Part shown: positions 25,611 to 38,632 of the stretch, piece after piece
Position numbering within the stretch: the stretch's first letter is position 1
Layout of the letters: the number at the start of each line of letters is the position of its first letter
Source of the DNA: Phycisphaerae bacterium
GTDB lineage: Bacteria > Planctomycetota > Phycisphaerae > Phycisphaerales > UBA1924
Reading direction: 5' to 3'
Length of the DNA stretch: 64,000 nt
NCBI GenBank assembly: GCA_016794925.1
Contig: JAEUIW010000010.1
Location: 42,784 to 106,783 of the forward strand
Program-made: the position numbers and the translations under genes
The notes under the pieces: model-generated
The model's input: only the letters and a program-made list of their open reading frames with translations
The model's database searches: none
Told to the model about the DNA's origin: nothing

Positions 25611-26322
25611 GGTCCCTTCCGATCGCTCGGCGATCGCGCCGGCTCGGGTGTTGAGGGCGGCGCGACGCTCCGACCAGGAACGCGCGTTGAGCCTCTTTGC
25701 CGCGCTCAAAATCGCCTACCCGGATGCGCACTGCGAACTCAATTACCGGAACCCCCACGAACTGCTCGTGGCGACCATCCTCTCGGCTCAGGCCACGGAC
25801 GTTTCGGTGAACAAGGTCACTCCCGCTCTCTTTGAGCGATTCCCGACTCCCGCCGCGTATGCCGCGTCGTCGCCCGCAGAAATCGAGGCCTCCATCCGCT
25901 CGATCGGGCTCTTCCGAAACAAGGCGCGAGCCATCCACGAAGCGATGACCACCGTGATGAACCGTTTCGGAGGCCGCGTGCCGAATTCGATGGCGGAGCT
26001 GCTCACACTCCGGGGCGTGGCCCGCAAGACCGCGAATGTCGTGCTCTCGAACGCGTTCGGAATCAACGAGGGCGTCGTCGTGGACACGCACGTGGCGCGG
26101 CTCGCGGTCCGGCTCGGCCTCGCGCCGAGCGGCACGCCCGTGGCGAAGATCGAACGGCGGTTGATGGACCTGCTGCCCCGAGAAGACTGGGGGCTCGCAT
26201 CGCACCTGCTCATCTGGCACGGACGTCGCGCGTGCAAGGCGCGCCTCCCGTGTTGCGCGGATCATCCGATCTGTCACCAATTCGGGCGCCGCTGCGAATT
26301 ACGCTCGACCCGAGGAGCGTGA
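25594..26322 (+). CDS. nth: Endonuclease III
   Basis: A 242-residue DNA glycosylase/AP lyase for oxidised pyrimidines. Segments are NPHELLVATILSAQATDVSVNK, SIRSIGLFRNKARAI, the helix-hairpin-helix LRGVARKTANVVLS with the catalytic Lys, and VVDTHVARLAVRLGL with the catalytic Asp. The C-terminal cysteines are present but spaced C-x6-C-x5-C-x6-C (CKARLPCCADHPICHQFGRRC region) instead of the usual C-x6-C-x2-C-x5-C. The N-terminus is about 25 residues longer than in E. coli. The GTG at 25594 is preceded by GGAG and overlaps the previous gene. Confidence 0.92.
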   Translation: MANARRVPSDRSAIAPARVLRAARRSDQERALSLFAALKIAYPDAHCELNYRNPHELLVATILSAQATDVSVNKVTPALFERFPTPAAYAASSPAEIEASIRSIGLFRNKARAIHEAMTTVMNRFGGRVPNSMAELLTLRGVARKTANVVLSNAFGINEGVVVDTHVARLAVRLGLAPSGTPVAKIERRLMDLLPREDWGLASHLLIWHGRRACKARLPCCADHPICHQFGRRCELRSTRGA

Positions 26323-26381
26323 GCGCAGCGCGAATGTCCCGGCTGCCGGAGCGAGCCTCGCCCAACATCCGCCGGCGGTGA

Positions 26382-30345
<3,964 letters not shown>

Positions 30346-30394
30346 CTCCACCGCGGGGCCGGCGATAGCTCGGAGTAATGCGGAGATTCGGCCC

Positions 30395-30400
30395 TATCAT
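30395..30400 (+). promoter_or_regulatory. -10 box of leaderless promoter for pdhA
   Basis: TATCAT, six bases before the ATG at 30407; no Shine-Dalgarno and no clear -35. Confidence 0.45.
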
Positions 30401-30406
30401 TGGGCC

Positions 30407-31597
30407 ATGACACACGCTGTGGAACCTGCCCATCGAACTCTCGGACCGGTCGCGGACGGGCACCCTCGCAACGAGGGAGCCGTACGGGCGTCGGCACGGG
30501 TCGAGCCGGACACCCTGATCGGCTGGCTCCGTTCAATGATGCTCATCCGCGAGTTCGAGGTGCGCTGCGCCCAGGCCTACCAACAGGCGAAAATCGGCGG
30601 GTTCTGCCATCTCTACATCGGGCAGGAGGCCGCGGCGGTCGGCACCCTCAACGCCGTGAACCCGGATGATCCGGTCGTGCTCGCGTACCGCGATCACGGC
30701 CACGCGCTCGCCAGGGGCATGGATCCCGGCGCGTGCATGGCGGAGATGTACGGCAAGGCGACCGGCTGCGCCAAGGGCAAGGGTGGCTCGATGCACATGT
30801 TCGACAGGCCCCACTGGCTGTTCGGCGGGCACGGCATCGTCGGCGCCCAGACTCCGCTCGGAGCGGGGCTGGCTTTCGCGGCGCGATACGAATGGGAGGT
30901 GCTGGGCCGATCGCTCGAGAACCCCGGCGTGCCCGCGGGGTCTCCTCCCAGGCGAAAGGTGTGCCTGTGCTACCTGGGTGACGGTGCGCTCAACCAGGGC
31001 GCCCTGCACGAGGCGATGAACCTGGCGGGGCTATACAGCCTGCCCGTGATCTACATCGTTGAGAACAACGGATACTCGATGGGCACCTCGATCGACCGCG
31101 GCACGACCATGGCCCACGACCTCATGGCCAAGGCCAACGCATACGGCATCGAGGGGCGCGCCATCGACGGCTTCGACATCCTCGCGCTCTACGACGAGTT
31201 CAAGCCCTTGGTCGACCTGTGCCGCCAGAAGCAGGTTCCTGCCTTCGTGGACCTCAAGACCTACCGCTACCAGGGCCACTCGATGTCGGACCCCCAGAAA
31301 TACCGCACCAAGGACGAGGTCGAGGCCTGGAAGGCCAAGGACTCCATCGACCGCTTCGCGCACCACCTCATGAGCGAACGCACGGGCAGCGACGGCCGAC
31401 CCGTCCTGAGCGAGCAGCGATTCTCCGAGATCCAGGACGACGTGCGGACCAGGGTCCGCGCGGCGGTCGAATTCGCCGAAGCCTCTCCGGTTCCAGATCT
31501 CTCCGAGCTCTACGCGGACGTCATGGTCAACCCTCACCCCGGCATGAGCCCGAGCGGCACGTACGTCACCGGCGCGCCGAACCCGCTGCTCCGCTGA
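30407..31597 (+). CDS. pdhA: Pyruvate dehydrogenase E1 component, alpha subunit
   Basis: A 396-residue thiamine-diphosphate subunit that decarboxylates pyruvate together with E1-beta. Visible are LIREFEVRCAQAYQQAKIGG, GFCHLYIGQEAAAVG, YRDHGHALARGMDP, GKGGSMHMFD and the ThDP/Mg motif GDGALNQGALHEAMN to VENN. The phosphorylation-loop-like TYRYQGHSMSDPQKYR is also present. The length fits the heterotetrameric E1 type. It has an N-terminal extension of about 30 residues. Its partner E1-beta begins 1.9 kb downstream, after an unrelated gene. Confidence 0.92.
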   Translation: MTHAVEPAHRTLGPVADGHPRNEGAVRASARVEPDTLIGWLRSMMLIREFEVRCAQAYQQAKIGGFCHLYIGQEAAAVGTLNAVNPDDPVVLAYRDHGHALARGMDPGACMAEMYGKATGCAKGKGGSMHMFDRPHWLFGGHGIVGAQTPLGAGLAFAARYEWEVLGRSLENPGVPAGSPPRRKVCLCYLGDGALNQGALHEAMNLAGLYSLPVIYIVENNGYSMGTSIDRGTTMAHDLMAKANAYGIEGRAIDGFDILALYDEFKPLVDLCRQKQVPAFVDLKTYRYQGHSMSDPQKYRTKDEVEAWKAKDSIDRFAHHLMSERTGSDGRPVLSEQRFSEIQDDVRTRVRAAVEFAEASPVPDLSELYADVMVNPHPGMSPSGTYVTGAPNPLLR

Positions 31598-31628
31598 CCG
31601 CCGCAAACGAAATGTCGAGGAGCGCGCC

Positions 31629-32555
31629 TTGGGGATCGATCACCAGACCCTCCGCCTTCTACTCGCGGCCCGCCGCCGCGGCGCGCGTCTCGACCGGTGC
31701 ATCACGCTGGGACGCCAGGACATCCTCGTGCCCGCCCCCGCACTGGTCGCCGCGTTCGCGGAATACGGGCTGCCGCTCACGCTCGACCGCGCCCGCGCCC
31801 TGCTCTCGGAGTGCGACCGCTTCGCCGACCCGCTCCTGCGTGAACTCGGCGCCGTCGTAACGGATTCCATGGACCGCTCCGCCTTCGAGGGCGCGACCGT
31901 CCTGCACGACCTGAACGAACCGTTGCCCGAGACGCTCCGCGCGAGATACTCGTTCGTCTTTGACGGGGGCACCCTGGAACACGTCTTCCACTTCCCCCAG
32001 GCGCTGCGGAACTGCATGGACCTGACCGCCGTGGGCGGTCACGTGGTGCTCATCTCGCCCGCGAACAACTTCATGGGCCACGGGTTCTACCAGATCAGCC
32101 CCGAGCTCTTCTGGCGTGCCCTGAGCCCGGAGAACGGCTTCGAGATCGACTCCGTGATCCTCGCGCCCGCCTTCGCGGAAGGAACGTGGCTCCGTGTCCG
32201 CGATCCCGCGCAGGCCGGGGAGCGAATCGGGCACAACGGGGGAATCCGCCCGCTCTACCTCTTCGCCATCGCCCGCCGCACCGCGATCAAACCCATCTTC
32301 GCGACGCCCCCGCAGCAGAGCGATTACGCCGCGGAATGGTCCGGCAAGCCCGACAAGCTCCGCGACCCCGGCCGACTCAGCTTTCTCGATGAGGCCGCGG
32401 CACGCCGGCCCTCCGCGGCCTCGCGCCTGAAGTCCGCGGTCCGCGCGCTGATCCCGGACGCCCTCCGCCGGGTGACGAGGGCCTACAAGGACGGCCGCGG
32501 CGCATCGCGCCCGCCCGACCCGAGGTTCTTCGAGCGATTCGACTCGCCCCGCTGA
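31629..32555 (+). CDS. Putative SAM-dependent methyltransferase-like protein
   Basis: A 308-residue protein between the two E1 subunit genes. The middle region RYSFVFDGGTLEHVFHFPQALRNC, followed by GGHVVLISPANNFMGHGFYQ and SPELFWRAL, resembles class I methyltransferases of the kind found in polysaccharide or glycosylation clusters (FDxGTLEHV and the later strand). The glycine-rich SAM loop of motif I is not evident, so the fold is probable but activity is not. The C-terminus is basic and Pro-rich. The TTG start at 31629 has GAGGAG six bases upstream. Confidence 0.6.
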   Translation: MGIDHQTLRLLLAARRRGARLDRCITLGRQDILVPAPALVAAFAEYGLPLTLDRARALLSECDRFADPLLRELGAVVTDSMDRSAFEGATVLHDLNEPLPETLRARYSFVFDGGTLEHVFHFPQALRNCMDLTAVGGHVVLISPANNFMGHGFYQISPELFWRALSPENGFEIDSVILAPAFAEGTWLRVRDPAQAGERIGHNGGIRPLYLFAIARRTAIKPIFATPPQQSDYAAEWSGKPDKLRDPGRLSFLDEAAARRPSAASRLKSAVRALIPDALRRVTRAYKDGRGASRPPDPRFFERFDSPR

Positions 32556-33466
32556 CTCCGCGAGGTGGGTCGAGCGACCCGCCCGCGCCAAGAGCCTCGG
32601 CATGAGCACCATCGCATGCCGGCGCCGCCAGCGGTCATCACCGGATCCGAAAGGCCTCGCCCATCGCCGCTCGGAACAGCCGGGCAACCATGTCGGTGGA
32701 ATCTCCACCGGCGGTCTCGACCGTGATCGTTCGTGGGTCGAGTCGCCAGTCCGCGTAGTCCGCGGCGATGTCGGCCAGCACCGCCCGCCACGTCCGATGT
32801 CCACCAACTGGATGGATATGCATTGTCCAGAGCATTGCGCAACCGCGTCGGCTGATCGTACGAACAGTACGGCATTCGCAAGCGGAAGCGTGAGCGTGGG
32901 CTGTCCGCGCGGAAACGCCGAAGCGTATGACTCCACGGCCAGCAGCTCCAACCCGATCCGGTGTCGGGCAGAGTCCGCGCCGGGTGCGCCCGCCGCCGCT
33001 GCGCCGGGTTCTTCCGCGCGCGCCGCGCTCGCGTGCCCGCCCGGCGCGCGCGAATTCCGTCCACATTCCGACAACTCGTGCTCCCGCGGGTGTTTGCGCC
33101 CATCCGCCGCGCCCCCCGACCCCCCCCCGCCGTGCGTCCCCGCGCGCGCCACCCGGCATCCCACGCCTCCTATGGACGAGCGGCACGCGCCGCCCCGCCC
33201 GTACCCTGTCCCTTTCGCAAGGACGCACCGCCATGTCATGCCGAGCCCGTCGATGCGTGGGGCGCGGGCCGCCGGCCCCAAGTCGGCGAACCAATCCGGG
33301 TGCCCGCTCGCCGGCCGCGGGCGCGCCAACCACCGATCGCGCGCCACACTCCCCCTCGTCCGGCACACCTCAATGAGCGGTCGGTTCCAGACGGCTCCCA
33401 GCCTAAAATGACCCCTTTGGAGTTCTCCGTGATCCATTCGGTGTTCGTACTTTGCAAGGGATCGAC
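32556..33466. other. Region of unclear coding content between pdhA and pdhB parts
   Basis: Nine hundred bases inside the pyruvate dehydrogenase cluster carry no complete recognisable gene. The minus strand shows protein-like composition in two frames (see the small frame at 32638-32835 and the related finding). Tracts of C at 33113-33128 and very GC-rich sequence follow. The pdhB ribosome binding site is at its right end (AAGGGA near 33456). Confidence 0.4.
32638..32835 (-). CDS. Possible small or broken gene, unknown function
   Basis: A 65-codon frame ending in a TGA at 32638. From residue 5 it reads MHIHPVGGHRTWRAVLADI, then AADYADWRLDPRTITVE and DSTDMVARLFRAAMGEAFR. Codon third positions are GC-rich as in the real genes here. 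There is no good start signal, and a second protein-like run in another frame immediately upstream suggests it may be the 3' end of a frameshifted gene. Confidence 0.3.
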   Translation of the reverse strand: MLWTMHIHPVGGHRTWRAVLADIAADYADWRLDPRTITVETAGGDSTDMVARLFRAAMGEAFRIR

Positions 33467-34453
33467 ATGACGCAAACCGCGCGCGAGATCCAGTTCCGGG
33501 AGGCCCTCCGCGAAGCAATGTCGGAGGAGATGCGCCGCGACGACCGCGTCTTTCTGATGGGCGAGGAAGTTGCTCAGTACAACGGCGCGTACAAGGTCTC
33601 CCAGGGGATGCTCGACGAGTTCGGCCCCAAGCGCATCATCGACTCGCCCATCTCCGAAAATGGCTTCGCCGGACTCGCCGTCGGCGCCGCCATGTACGGC
33701 CTGCGGCCCATCATCGAGTTCATGTCGTGGTCCTTCAGCCTCGTCGCCGCCGACCAGATCCTCAACAACGTTCCCAAGATGCTCTACATGTCCGGCGGTC
33801 AGTGGGGCTGCCCGGTCGTGTTCCGCGGGAACGACGGCGCCGGAGGTCAACTCGGCTCCACCCACTCCTGGTGCGTCGAGGGGCTCTACTCCAACGTCCC
33901 CGGCGTGAAGATCGCCATCCCCAGCAACCCGTACGACGCCAAGGGGCTGCTCAAGACCGCCATCCGTGACGACGATCCCGTCTTCTTCCTCGAATCGGAA
34001 CGCATGCTCGGCGACAAGGGGCACGTCCCCGCGGAGGAGTACACCGTCCCCTTCGGAGAAGCCGCCCTGCGGCGTCAGGGCGATGCCTGCACCCTCGTCA
34101 GTTTCGGCCGACCCGTGAACTTCTGCCTGGAGGCCGCGGACGAACTGCGAAAAACGGGGATCGAGGTTGACGTGCTGGACATGCGCACGATCCGCCCCCT
34201 CGACATCGAATCGATCATCCGCAGCGTTCGCAAGACCGGACGCGTCGTGGTCGTGGACCAGTGCTGGCCCTTCGCCTCGGTCGCGTCCGAGGTCATCACG
34301 CAGGTTTGCGAGCGGGGCTTCGATTACCTCGACCATCAGCCGCTGCGTGTGAACACCGAGGACGTGCCCACCCCGTACGCCAAGAACCTGGAGTACGCGT
34401 ACCTGCCGAACAAGGAGAAGATCGTCGCGGCGGTGAGACGGACACTGGCATGA
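33467..34453 (+). CDS. pdhB: Pyruvate dehydrogenase E1 component, beta subunit
   Basis: A 328-residue partner of E1-alpha in the pyruvate dehydrogenase complex. Signature segments are QFREALREAMSEEMRRDDRV, FLMGEEVAQYNGAYKVSQGM, PISENGFAGLAVGAAMYGLRP with the catalytic-site Glu, IEFMSWSFSLVAADQILNN and later DVLDMRTIRPLDIESI. The ATG at 33467 has AAGGGA about seven bases upstream. It is followed at 143 bases by the E2 gene. Confidence 0.94.
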   Translation: MTQTAREIQFREALREAMSEEMRRDDRVFLMGEEVAQYNGAYKVSQGMLDEFGPKRIIDSPISENGFAGLAVGAAMYGLRPIIEFMSWSFSLVAADQILNNVPKMLYMSGGQWGCPVVFRGNDGAGGQLGSTHSWCVEGLYSNVPGVKIAIPSNPYDAKGLLKTAIRDDDPVFFLESERMLGDKGHVPAEEYTVPFGEAALRRQGDACTLVSFGRPVNFCLEAADELRKTGIEVDVLDMRTIRPLDIESIIRSVRKTGRVVVVDQCWPFASVASEVITQVCERGFDYLDHQPLRVNTEDVPTPYAKNLEYAYLPNKEKIVAAVRRTLA

Positions 34454-34596
34454 CCAGCCGCGCACGCGCCGCATCACCGGCACGAGCCGGACGCTCGCGC
34501 CGAGAATCGCTGAACCGAGCCGTGCCCCACACGCGGGACGCCCGAGCCCGGGTTGTCCGGACTTGCACCCGCCCGTTGCCTCCCTGAGGTCTTCCC

Positions 34597-35952
34597 ATGC
34601 CCATCGAAATCACCATGCCGCGGCTCTCCGACACGATGCAAGCGGGCACGATCGTCAAGTGGAACGTCAAGCCCGGCCAGACCGTTCGCTCCGGCGACGT
34701 CGTGGCCGACATCGAGACCGACAAGGCCACCATGGAGCTCCAGACCTTCGACGACGGCACGGTCGCTTCCCTTGCCGTGCCCGAAGGGCGGCAGGTCCCG
34801 GTGGGCACGGTCATCCTCATCCTGGCCGGCAAGGGAGAGAATTCCGCGGCGATCCCCGCCCCGTCCACGATCGCCGTCGGTCTCGGCACCGCCGTTACTG
34901 CGACCCCTCCGGCCGCGACGGTCGCAATCGCTGCCGCGCCGGCGCCCGCTCCCGCCGCCAACGGGTCGAACGGTCATGGCATCCATGATCGGGACCGCGT
35001 GTTCGCGTCGCCCCTCGCGCGCAAGATCGCCGCGGAGCGGGGCATCGATCTCGGGGCCATCGAGGGCTCCGGGCCATCGGGACGGATCGTTCGCAAGGAC
35101 GTCGAGGCCGCCGCGGCATCCCCCAAGCCCGCCATGGCGGGCAAGCTCCCCGCCACGGCGATCCCGTCGCCGCCGATATTCGGTTCCGCCGACTCACCGC
35201 TGACGGACCGCACCGTCGCGCTCTCGAACATGCGCCGGACCATCGCCGCGCGTCTGGTCGAATCCAAGACCACCATCCCCCACTACCAGGTCACCATCTC
35301 CGCCCGGGTGGACGCGCTGCTGACGCTGCGCGCGCAGCTCAACGAGCAACTCGCCTCCCAGGGCATCAAGCTGAGCGTCAACGACTTCCTGGTCCGCGCG
35401 TGCGCCCTGGCCATGCACCGGCACCCCTACGTGAACGCGCGGTGGGACGACGGCTCCGCGCGACCGGGTCGTGACGCTCCCGACGGGCCGACGATCCGGC
35501 TCCTCTCCGGCGTCAACATCGGCGTCGCCATCGCGCTGGACGAAACCAAGGGGGGCGGCCTGGTGGTCGCCACCATCCGTGATGCCGACCGCAAGGGCCT
35601 GCGCGCCGTCTCGTCCGAGACCCGCGCCCTGGCGGAAAAGGCCCGTGCACGCGGGCTCACCATCGAGGAAATGAGCGATTCCACGTTCACCATCTCCAAC
35701 CTGGGCATGTTCGGCGTCGATCACTTCACCGCGATCATCAACCCGCCCAATGTCGCCATCCTCGCCGTCGGCGCGGCGATCGATCAACCTGTCGTCGAGA
35801 CCGGACCGGGGGGCGAGAAACGCTTGGGCATCGGCACCGTCATGTCCATGACGATGTCGAGCGATCACCGCGTGGTGGACGGCGCCATGGCCGCCCGCTA
35901 CCTGATGACGGTCAAGGAAATGCTGGAGAAGCCGGCGACCCTGTTGGTGTGA
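34597..35952 (+). CDS. pdhC: Dihydrolipoamide acetyltransferase (E2) of pyruvate dehydrogenase
   Basis: A 451-residue E2 with one lipoyl domain (residues 1-78; lipoyl Lys in ETDKATMEL). An Ala/Pro-rich linker is followed by the E1/E3-binding domain (ASPLARKIAAERGIDLGAIE, about 133-170). The catalytic domain starts near 205 (LSNMRRTIAARLVESKTTIP) and ends with the active-site SSDHRVVDGAMAARYL. GAGG lies before the ATG. No E3 (lpd) gene is in the window; the lipoylating gene lipB is 8 kb away. Confidence 0.93.
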   Translation: MPIEITMPRLSDTMQAGTIVKWNVKPGQTVRSGDVVADIETDKATMELQTFDDGTVASLAVPEGRQVPVGTVILILAGKGENSAAIPAPSTIAVGLGTAVTATPPAATVAIAAAPAPAPAANGSNGHGIHDRDRVFASPLARKIAAERGIDLGAIEGSGPSGRIVRKDVEAAAASPKPAMAGKLPATAIPSPPIFGSADSPLTDRTVALSNMRRTIAARLVESKTTIPHYQVTISARVDALLTLRAQLNEQLASQGIKLSVNDFLVRACALAMHRHPYVNARWDDGSARPGRDAPDGPTIRLLSGVNIGVAIALDETKGGGLVVATIRDADRKGLRAVSSETRALAEKARARGLTIEEMSDSTFTISNLGMFGVDHFTAIINPPNVAILAVGAAIDQPVVETGPGGEKRLGIGTVMSMTMSSDHRVVDGAMAARYLMTVKEMLEKPATLLV

Positions 35953-35961
35953 GCAACGGCC

Positions 35962-37188
35962 TCACACGCTCGTGCGCAGATCGGGCACGCTTTGGAACGC
36001 GATCCGCATGGGCGCGGCGGCACGGGCGGCGTGCATCGCGGCCGAGTAGATGGTGTTCCGCCCGTACCTGTCGTTGATCCGATCGATCGCCCGACCCAAC
36101 CGCGGGTCGGCGCGGCGCTCCGCGAAGAGCGGCAGCGTCGCGCTGCCCACACCCTCCAGCTCCGTGAACACCACCCCCACCCGCACGATCGACCGGTTCC
36201 TCCGCTCGCCAATCCCCTGGTCCCAGACTCGGAGCATCGCGGCGCACAGGGTGAGCGTATCGGCCGACGCGGCGCCGACCGCGGCACGAGCCTCCCACCG
36301 TCCCCCGGAGCGGATCACGGCATGGACCGACAACGAGCCCGCCACCATCCGCTTCCCCCGCAGCCGCGCCGCCCCCTTGTGGACGAGACGCACCAGCACC
36401 TGGCGGGCGCCCGACTCATTGCGCCGCGCGGGAGGCAGGACGTGCTCGTGCGAGAGCGAACGCGTCCGCGTCCGGGGATCGCGCAGGTCCTCGCCTCGCA
36501 ACGCGCGGTACCAACGGGCCCCGACCACCCCGCCCCAGATGCGCACGAGGTCCTGTTCGGAACGGGCCAGCACGTCGGCCACGCTCCCGATCCCTTCTTC
36601 TTTCAGGCGCCGCTCCATCCGGGGCCCGATGCCCGGCAGATCGCGGAGCGCGAGGCCGAGCAGGGCTCCCGGCACCTCCTCGGGCTTGAGGATCACGAGG
36701 CCGTCGGGTTTCTCCATGTCGGAGGCCACCTTGGCCAGGAGCCGGTTCGGCGCGATCCCGACCGAGCACGTCATGCGATCACCCACCAGCGATCGGATCG
36801 CCCGTTTCACGCCCCGAGCGATCTGGCGTGCCCTCTCGGGCTCCCGTTCCGAGCCGAGCAAGCGGCACTCCATCTCGTCGATCGACCACACCCTGGCCAC
36901 CGGGATGCGTGAGTCGATCGCTTCCAATATGCGGTGGTGCGTGCGGACGTACAGCTCGGGCCGAGCCTGGACCACGACCAACCCCGGGCACATCCGTCTG
37001 GCGTCGGCCACGCGCGTGCCGGTGCGGATCCCGAACCGCTTGGCCTCGGCGCTCGCGGCGATGCAAGCGGTGGTCTCCGCTTCCACGGGGGCAACCGCCA
37101 CCGGCCGCCCGCGAAGCTCGGGCCGATCCTGCTGCTCGACCGAGGCGAAATACGCGTTGAGATCGAGAAAGAGGACGCGCAACGGCAT
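35962..37188 (-). CDS. Y-family DNA polymerase (DinB/UmuC-like)
   Basis: A 408-residue translesion polymerase. Catalytic acidic residues are the Asp in FLDLNAYFASVEQ and Asp-Glu in WSIDEME. The DLNAYF form, with Asn, is closer to UmuC than to DinB. Finger, palm and thumb segments include TTACIAASAEAKRFGI, SVGIAPNRLLAKVASDMEKP and LRDLPGIGPRMERRLKEEGI; a little-finger domain follows with RTRSLSHEHVL. The start is ATG at 37188, because TTGACA-16-TATGTT ends six bases before it. A GTG at 37206 lies within the promoter. It converges with the E2 gene (nine bases). Confidence 0.88.
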   Translation of the reverse strand: MPLRVLFLDLNAYFASVEQQDRPELRGRPVAVAPVEAETTACIAASAEAKRFGIRTGTRVADARRMCPGLVVVQARPELYVRTHHRILEAIDSRIPVARVWSIDEMECRLLGSEREPERARQIARGVKRAIRSLVGDRMTCSVGIAPNRLLAKVASDMEKPDGLVILKPEEVPGALLGLALRDLPGIGPRMERRLKEEGIGSVADVLARSEQDLVRIWGGVVGARWYRALRGEDLRDPRTRTRSLSHEHVLPPARRNESGARQVLVRLVHKGAARLRGKRMVAGSLSVHAVIRSGGRWEARAAVGAASADTLTLCAAMLRVWDQGIGERRNRSIVRVGVVFTELEGVGSATLPLFAERRADPRLGRAIDRINDRYGRNTIYSAAMHAARAAAPMRIAFQSVPDLRTSV

Positions 37189-37194
37189 TCCAAG

Positions 37195-37222
37195 AACATA
37201 CCGCACAAATACCGAATGTCAA
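37195..37222 (-). promoter_or_regulatory. Promoter of the Y-family polymerase gene, leaderless
   Basis: On the minus strand, a perfect -35 TTGACA (37217-37222), 16 bases, and -10 TATGTT (37195-37200), which ends six bases before the ATG at 37188. This is the clearest two-box example of the leaderless pattern in the window. No LexA-type dyad is recognisable. Confidence 0.65.
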
Positions 37223-37239
37223 TCGCGTCGGTTCAGATT

Positions 37240-38439
37240 TCATTGATTTTGGATGCGTTCCATCGCTTCGGCAAGCCGGCCCGTGGGGCTGGTCAAACTC
37301 ACCCGGATGTACTCTCGGCCACGCTCGCTGAACCCCGCTCCCGGAACGACCACGACGTCCGCCCGCTCGAGCAGGTCCGCGGCGTATCCCATCGAATCGC
37401 GGACGCCGCCGGACTCCGGGCACCGCGCCCAAATGAAGAAGCCCGCGTCCGGCACGTCCACCTGGCAGCCCGCGGCGCGGAGGCCCGCCACGGCCAGCGT
37501 TCGCCGCTCACGATACAGGGCCCGCGTCCGCTCCACGATCGGGTCGTCGAACCGGCGCAACGCCAGCGCGCCCGCGACCTGGATCGCGTTGAACGTCCCC
37601 GAGTCAACGTTGCTCTTCACCTCCTGCAGCGCGCCGATGATCCGCGCGTGCCCGACCGCGAACCCGATCCGCCACCCGGTCATGTTGAAGGTCTTGCTCA
37701 GCGAATGGAACTCGACCGCGGGCGTTCGCTCGACGTCCGCGTTCCTCGCCTCCCACAGGGAGACCGGCTTGTCCGCGTCGTACAGCTCGCTGTACGCCAG
37801 GTCGCTGGCGACGATCGTCCCTCGCGACGCGGCCCACCCCAACACGGACTCGTAGAACGCGCGATCGGCGGAGGCCGCGGTCGGGTTGCTCGGGTAGTTC
37901 ACCCAGAGCAACCGCGCGCCGTCGGCGGCGAGCTCGCCGTCGAACCTCGGCTTCCAACCCGTCTCACGCCCCACCGGCATCCTGACCACACGGCAACCTG
38001 CGAGCGCCGCGCCGATCTCGTACACCGGATAGGCCGGATCGGGAACGAGCACGGTGTCACCGGGATTCGTCACCGCCCAGGGCAGGTGCGCGATGCCGTC
38101 CTTGCTCCCGGTCAGGCAGAGCACATGCCGGACCGGGTCCACCACGACCCCGAAACGCCGGCGCATAAACTCCGCCGCGGCCTCCCGGAAGACGCGCAGC
38201 CCGCCCCCGACGGCGGGGTACTGCTGATTGACGGGCTCGCGCATGGCCCGGTTCATCTCCTCAATGATGAACGCGGGGGTGGGCTGATCGGGGTCCCCGA
38301 CGCCGAGGTTGATGACGTCCGCACCGGCGGCGAGCCGCTCGCGCTTCTTGCGGTCGATTTCGTCGAACAAGAACGGCGGCAGTGCCCGAAGCCGGGACGA
38401 ACGGAGGTCCGTGCGAGGAGTCGTTTCGGTTGCGGTCAT
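37240..38439 (-). CDS. dapL: LL-diaminopimelate aminotransferase (DapL-like)
   Basis: A 399-residue class I PLP aminotransferase. N-terminal LRALPPFLFDEIDRKKRERL, then INLGVGDPDQPTPAFIIEEM, GSKDGIAHLPWAVTNPGDTV and PDPAYPVYEIGAALAG match DapL of lysine and peptidoglycan synthesis closely. The PLP-binding Lys is in EFHSLSKTFNMTGWRIGFAVG, followed by VKSNVDSGTFNAIQ. DapL is used by many bacteria of the PVC group. The ATG at 38439 is chosen because the family starts shortly before LPPFLF; upstream in-frame ATGs at 38451 and 38499 exist. Confidence 0.88.
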   Translation of the reverse strand: MTATETTPRTDLRSSRLRALPPFLFDEIDRKKRERLAAGADVINLGVGDPDQPTPAFIIEEMNRAMREPVNQQYPAVGGGLRVFREAAAEFMRRRFGVVVDPVRHVLCLTGSKDGIAHLPWAVTNPGDTVLVPDPAYPVYEIGAALAGCRVVRMPVGRETGWKPRFDGELAADGARLLWVNYPSNPTAASADRAFYESVLGWAASRGTIVASDLAYSELYDADKPVSLWEARNADVERTPAVEFHSLSKTFNMTGWRIGFAVGHARIIGALQEVKSNVDSGTFNAIQVAGALALRRFDDPIVERTRALYRERRTLAVAGLRAAGCQVDVPDAGFFIWARCPESGGVRDSMGYAADLLERADVVVVPGAGFSERGREYIRVSLTSPTGRLAEAMERIQNQ

Positions 38440-38632
38440 GGCTCGATTCATGTGCCGCGCGGCCGCGCCGACCCCCGGCTCGAACCGCGAGCGCGACATC
38501 GTATCGCGTCCGCGCGCGAGCCGTCCGCGCGCACGCGGAATGGGGCCCGACTCGCGCCGTCGTCCGACGGCACGAACATCGGAACGAACCGCGCCCGAGT
38601 TCCGCGCCGCTCAGTCGGGGCGACGCCGCCCC

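Noticed and set aside
31659-33518. A 619-codon minus-strand frame running through the methyltransferase-like gene and the gap before pdhB
   Set aside because: The left half is a shadow of the plus-strand gene. Only the part above 32.8 kb looks protein-like, and it is reported as a possible broken gene.
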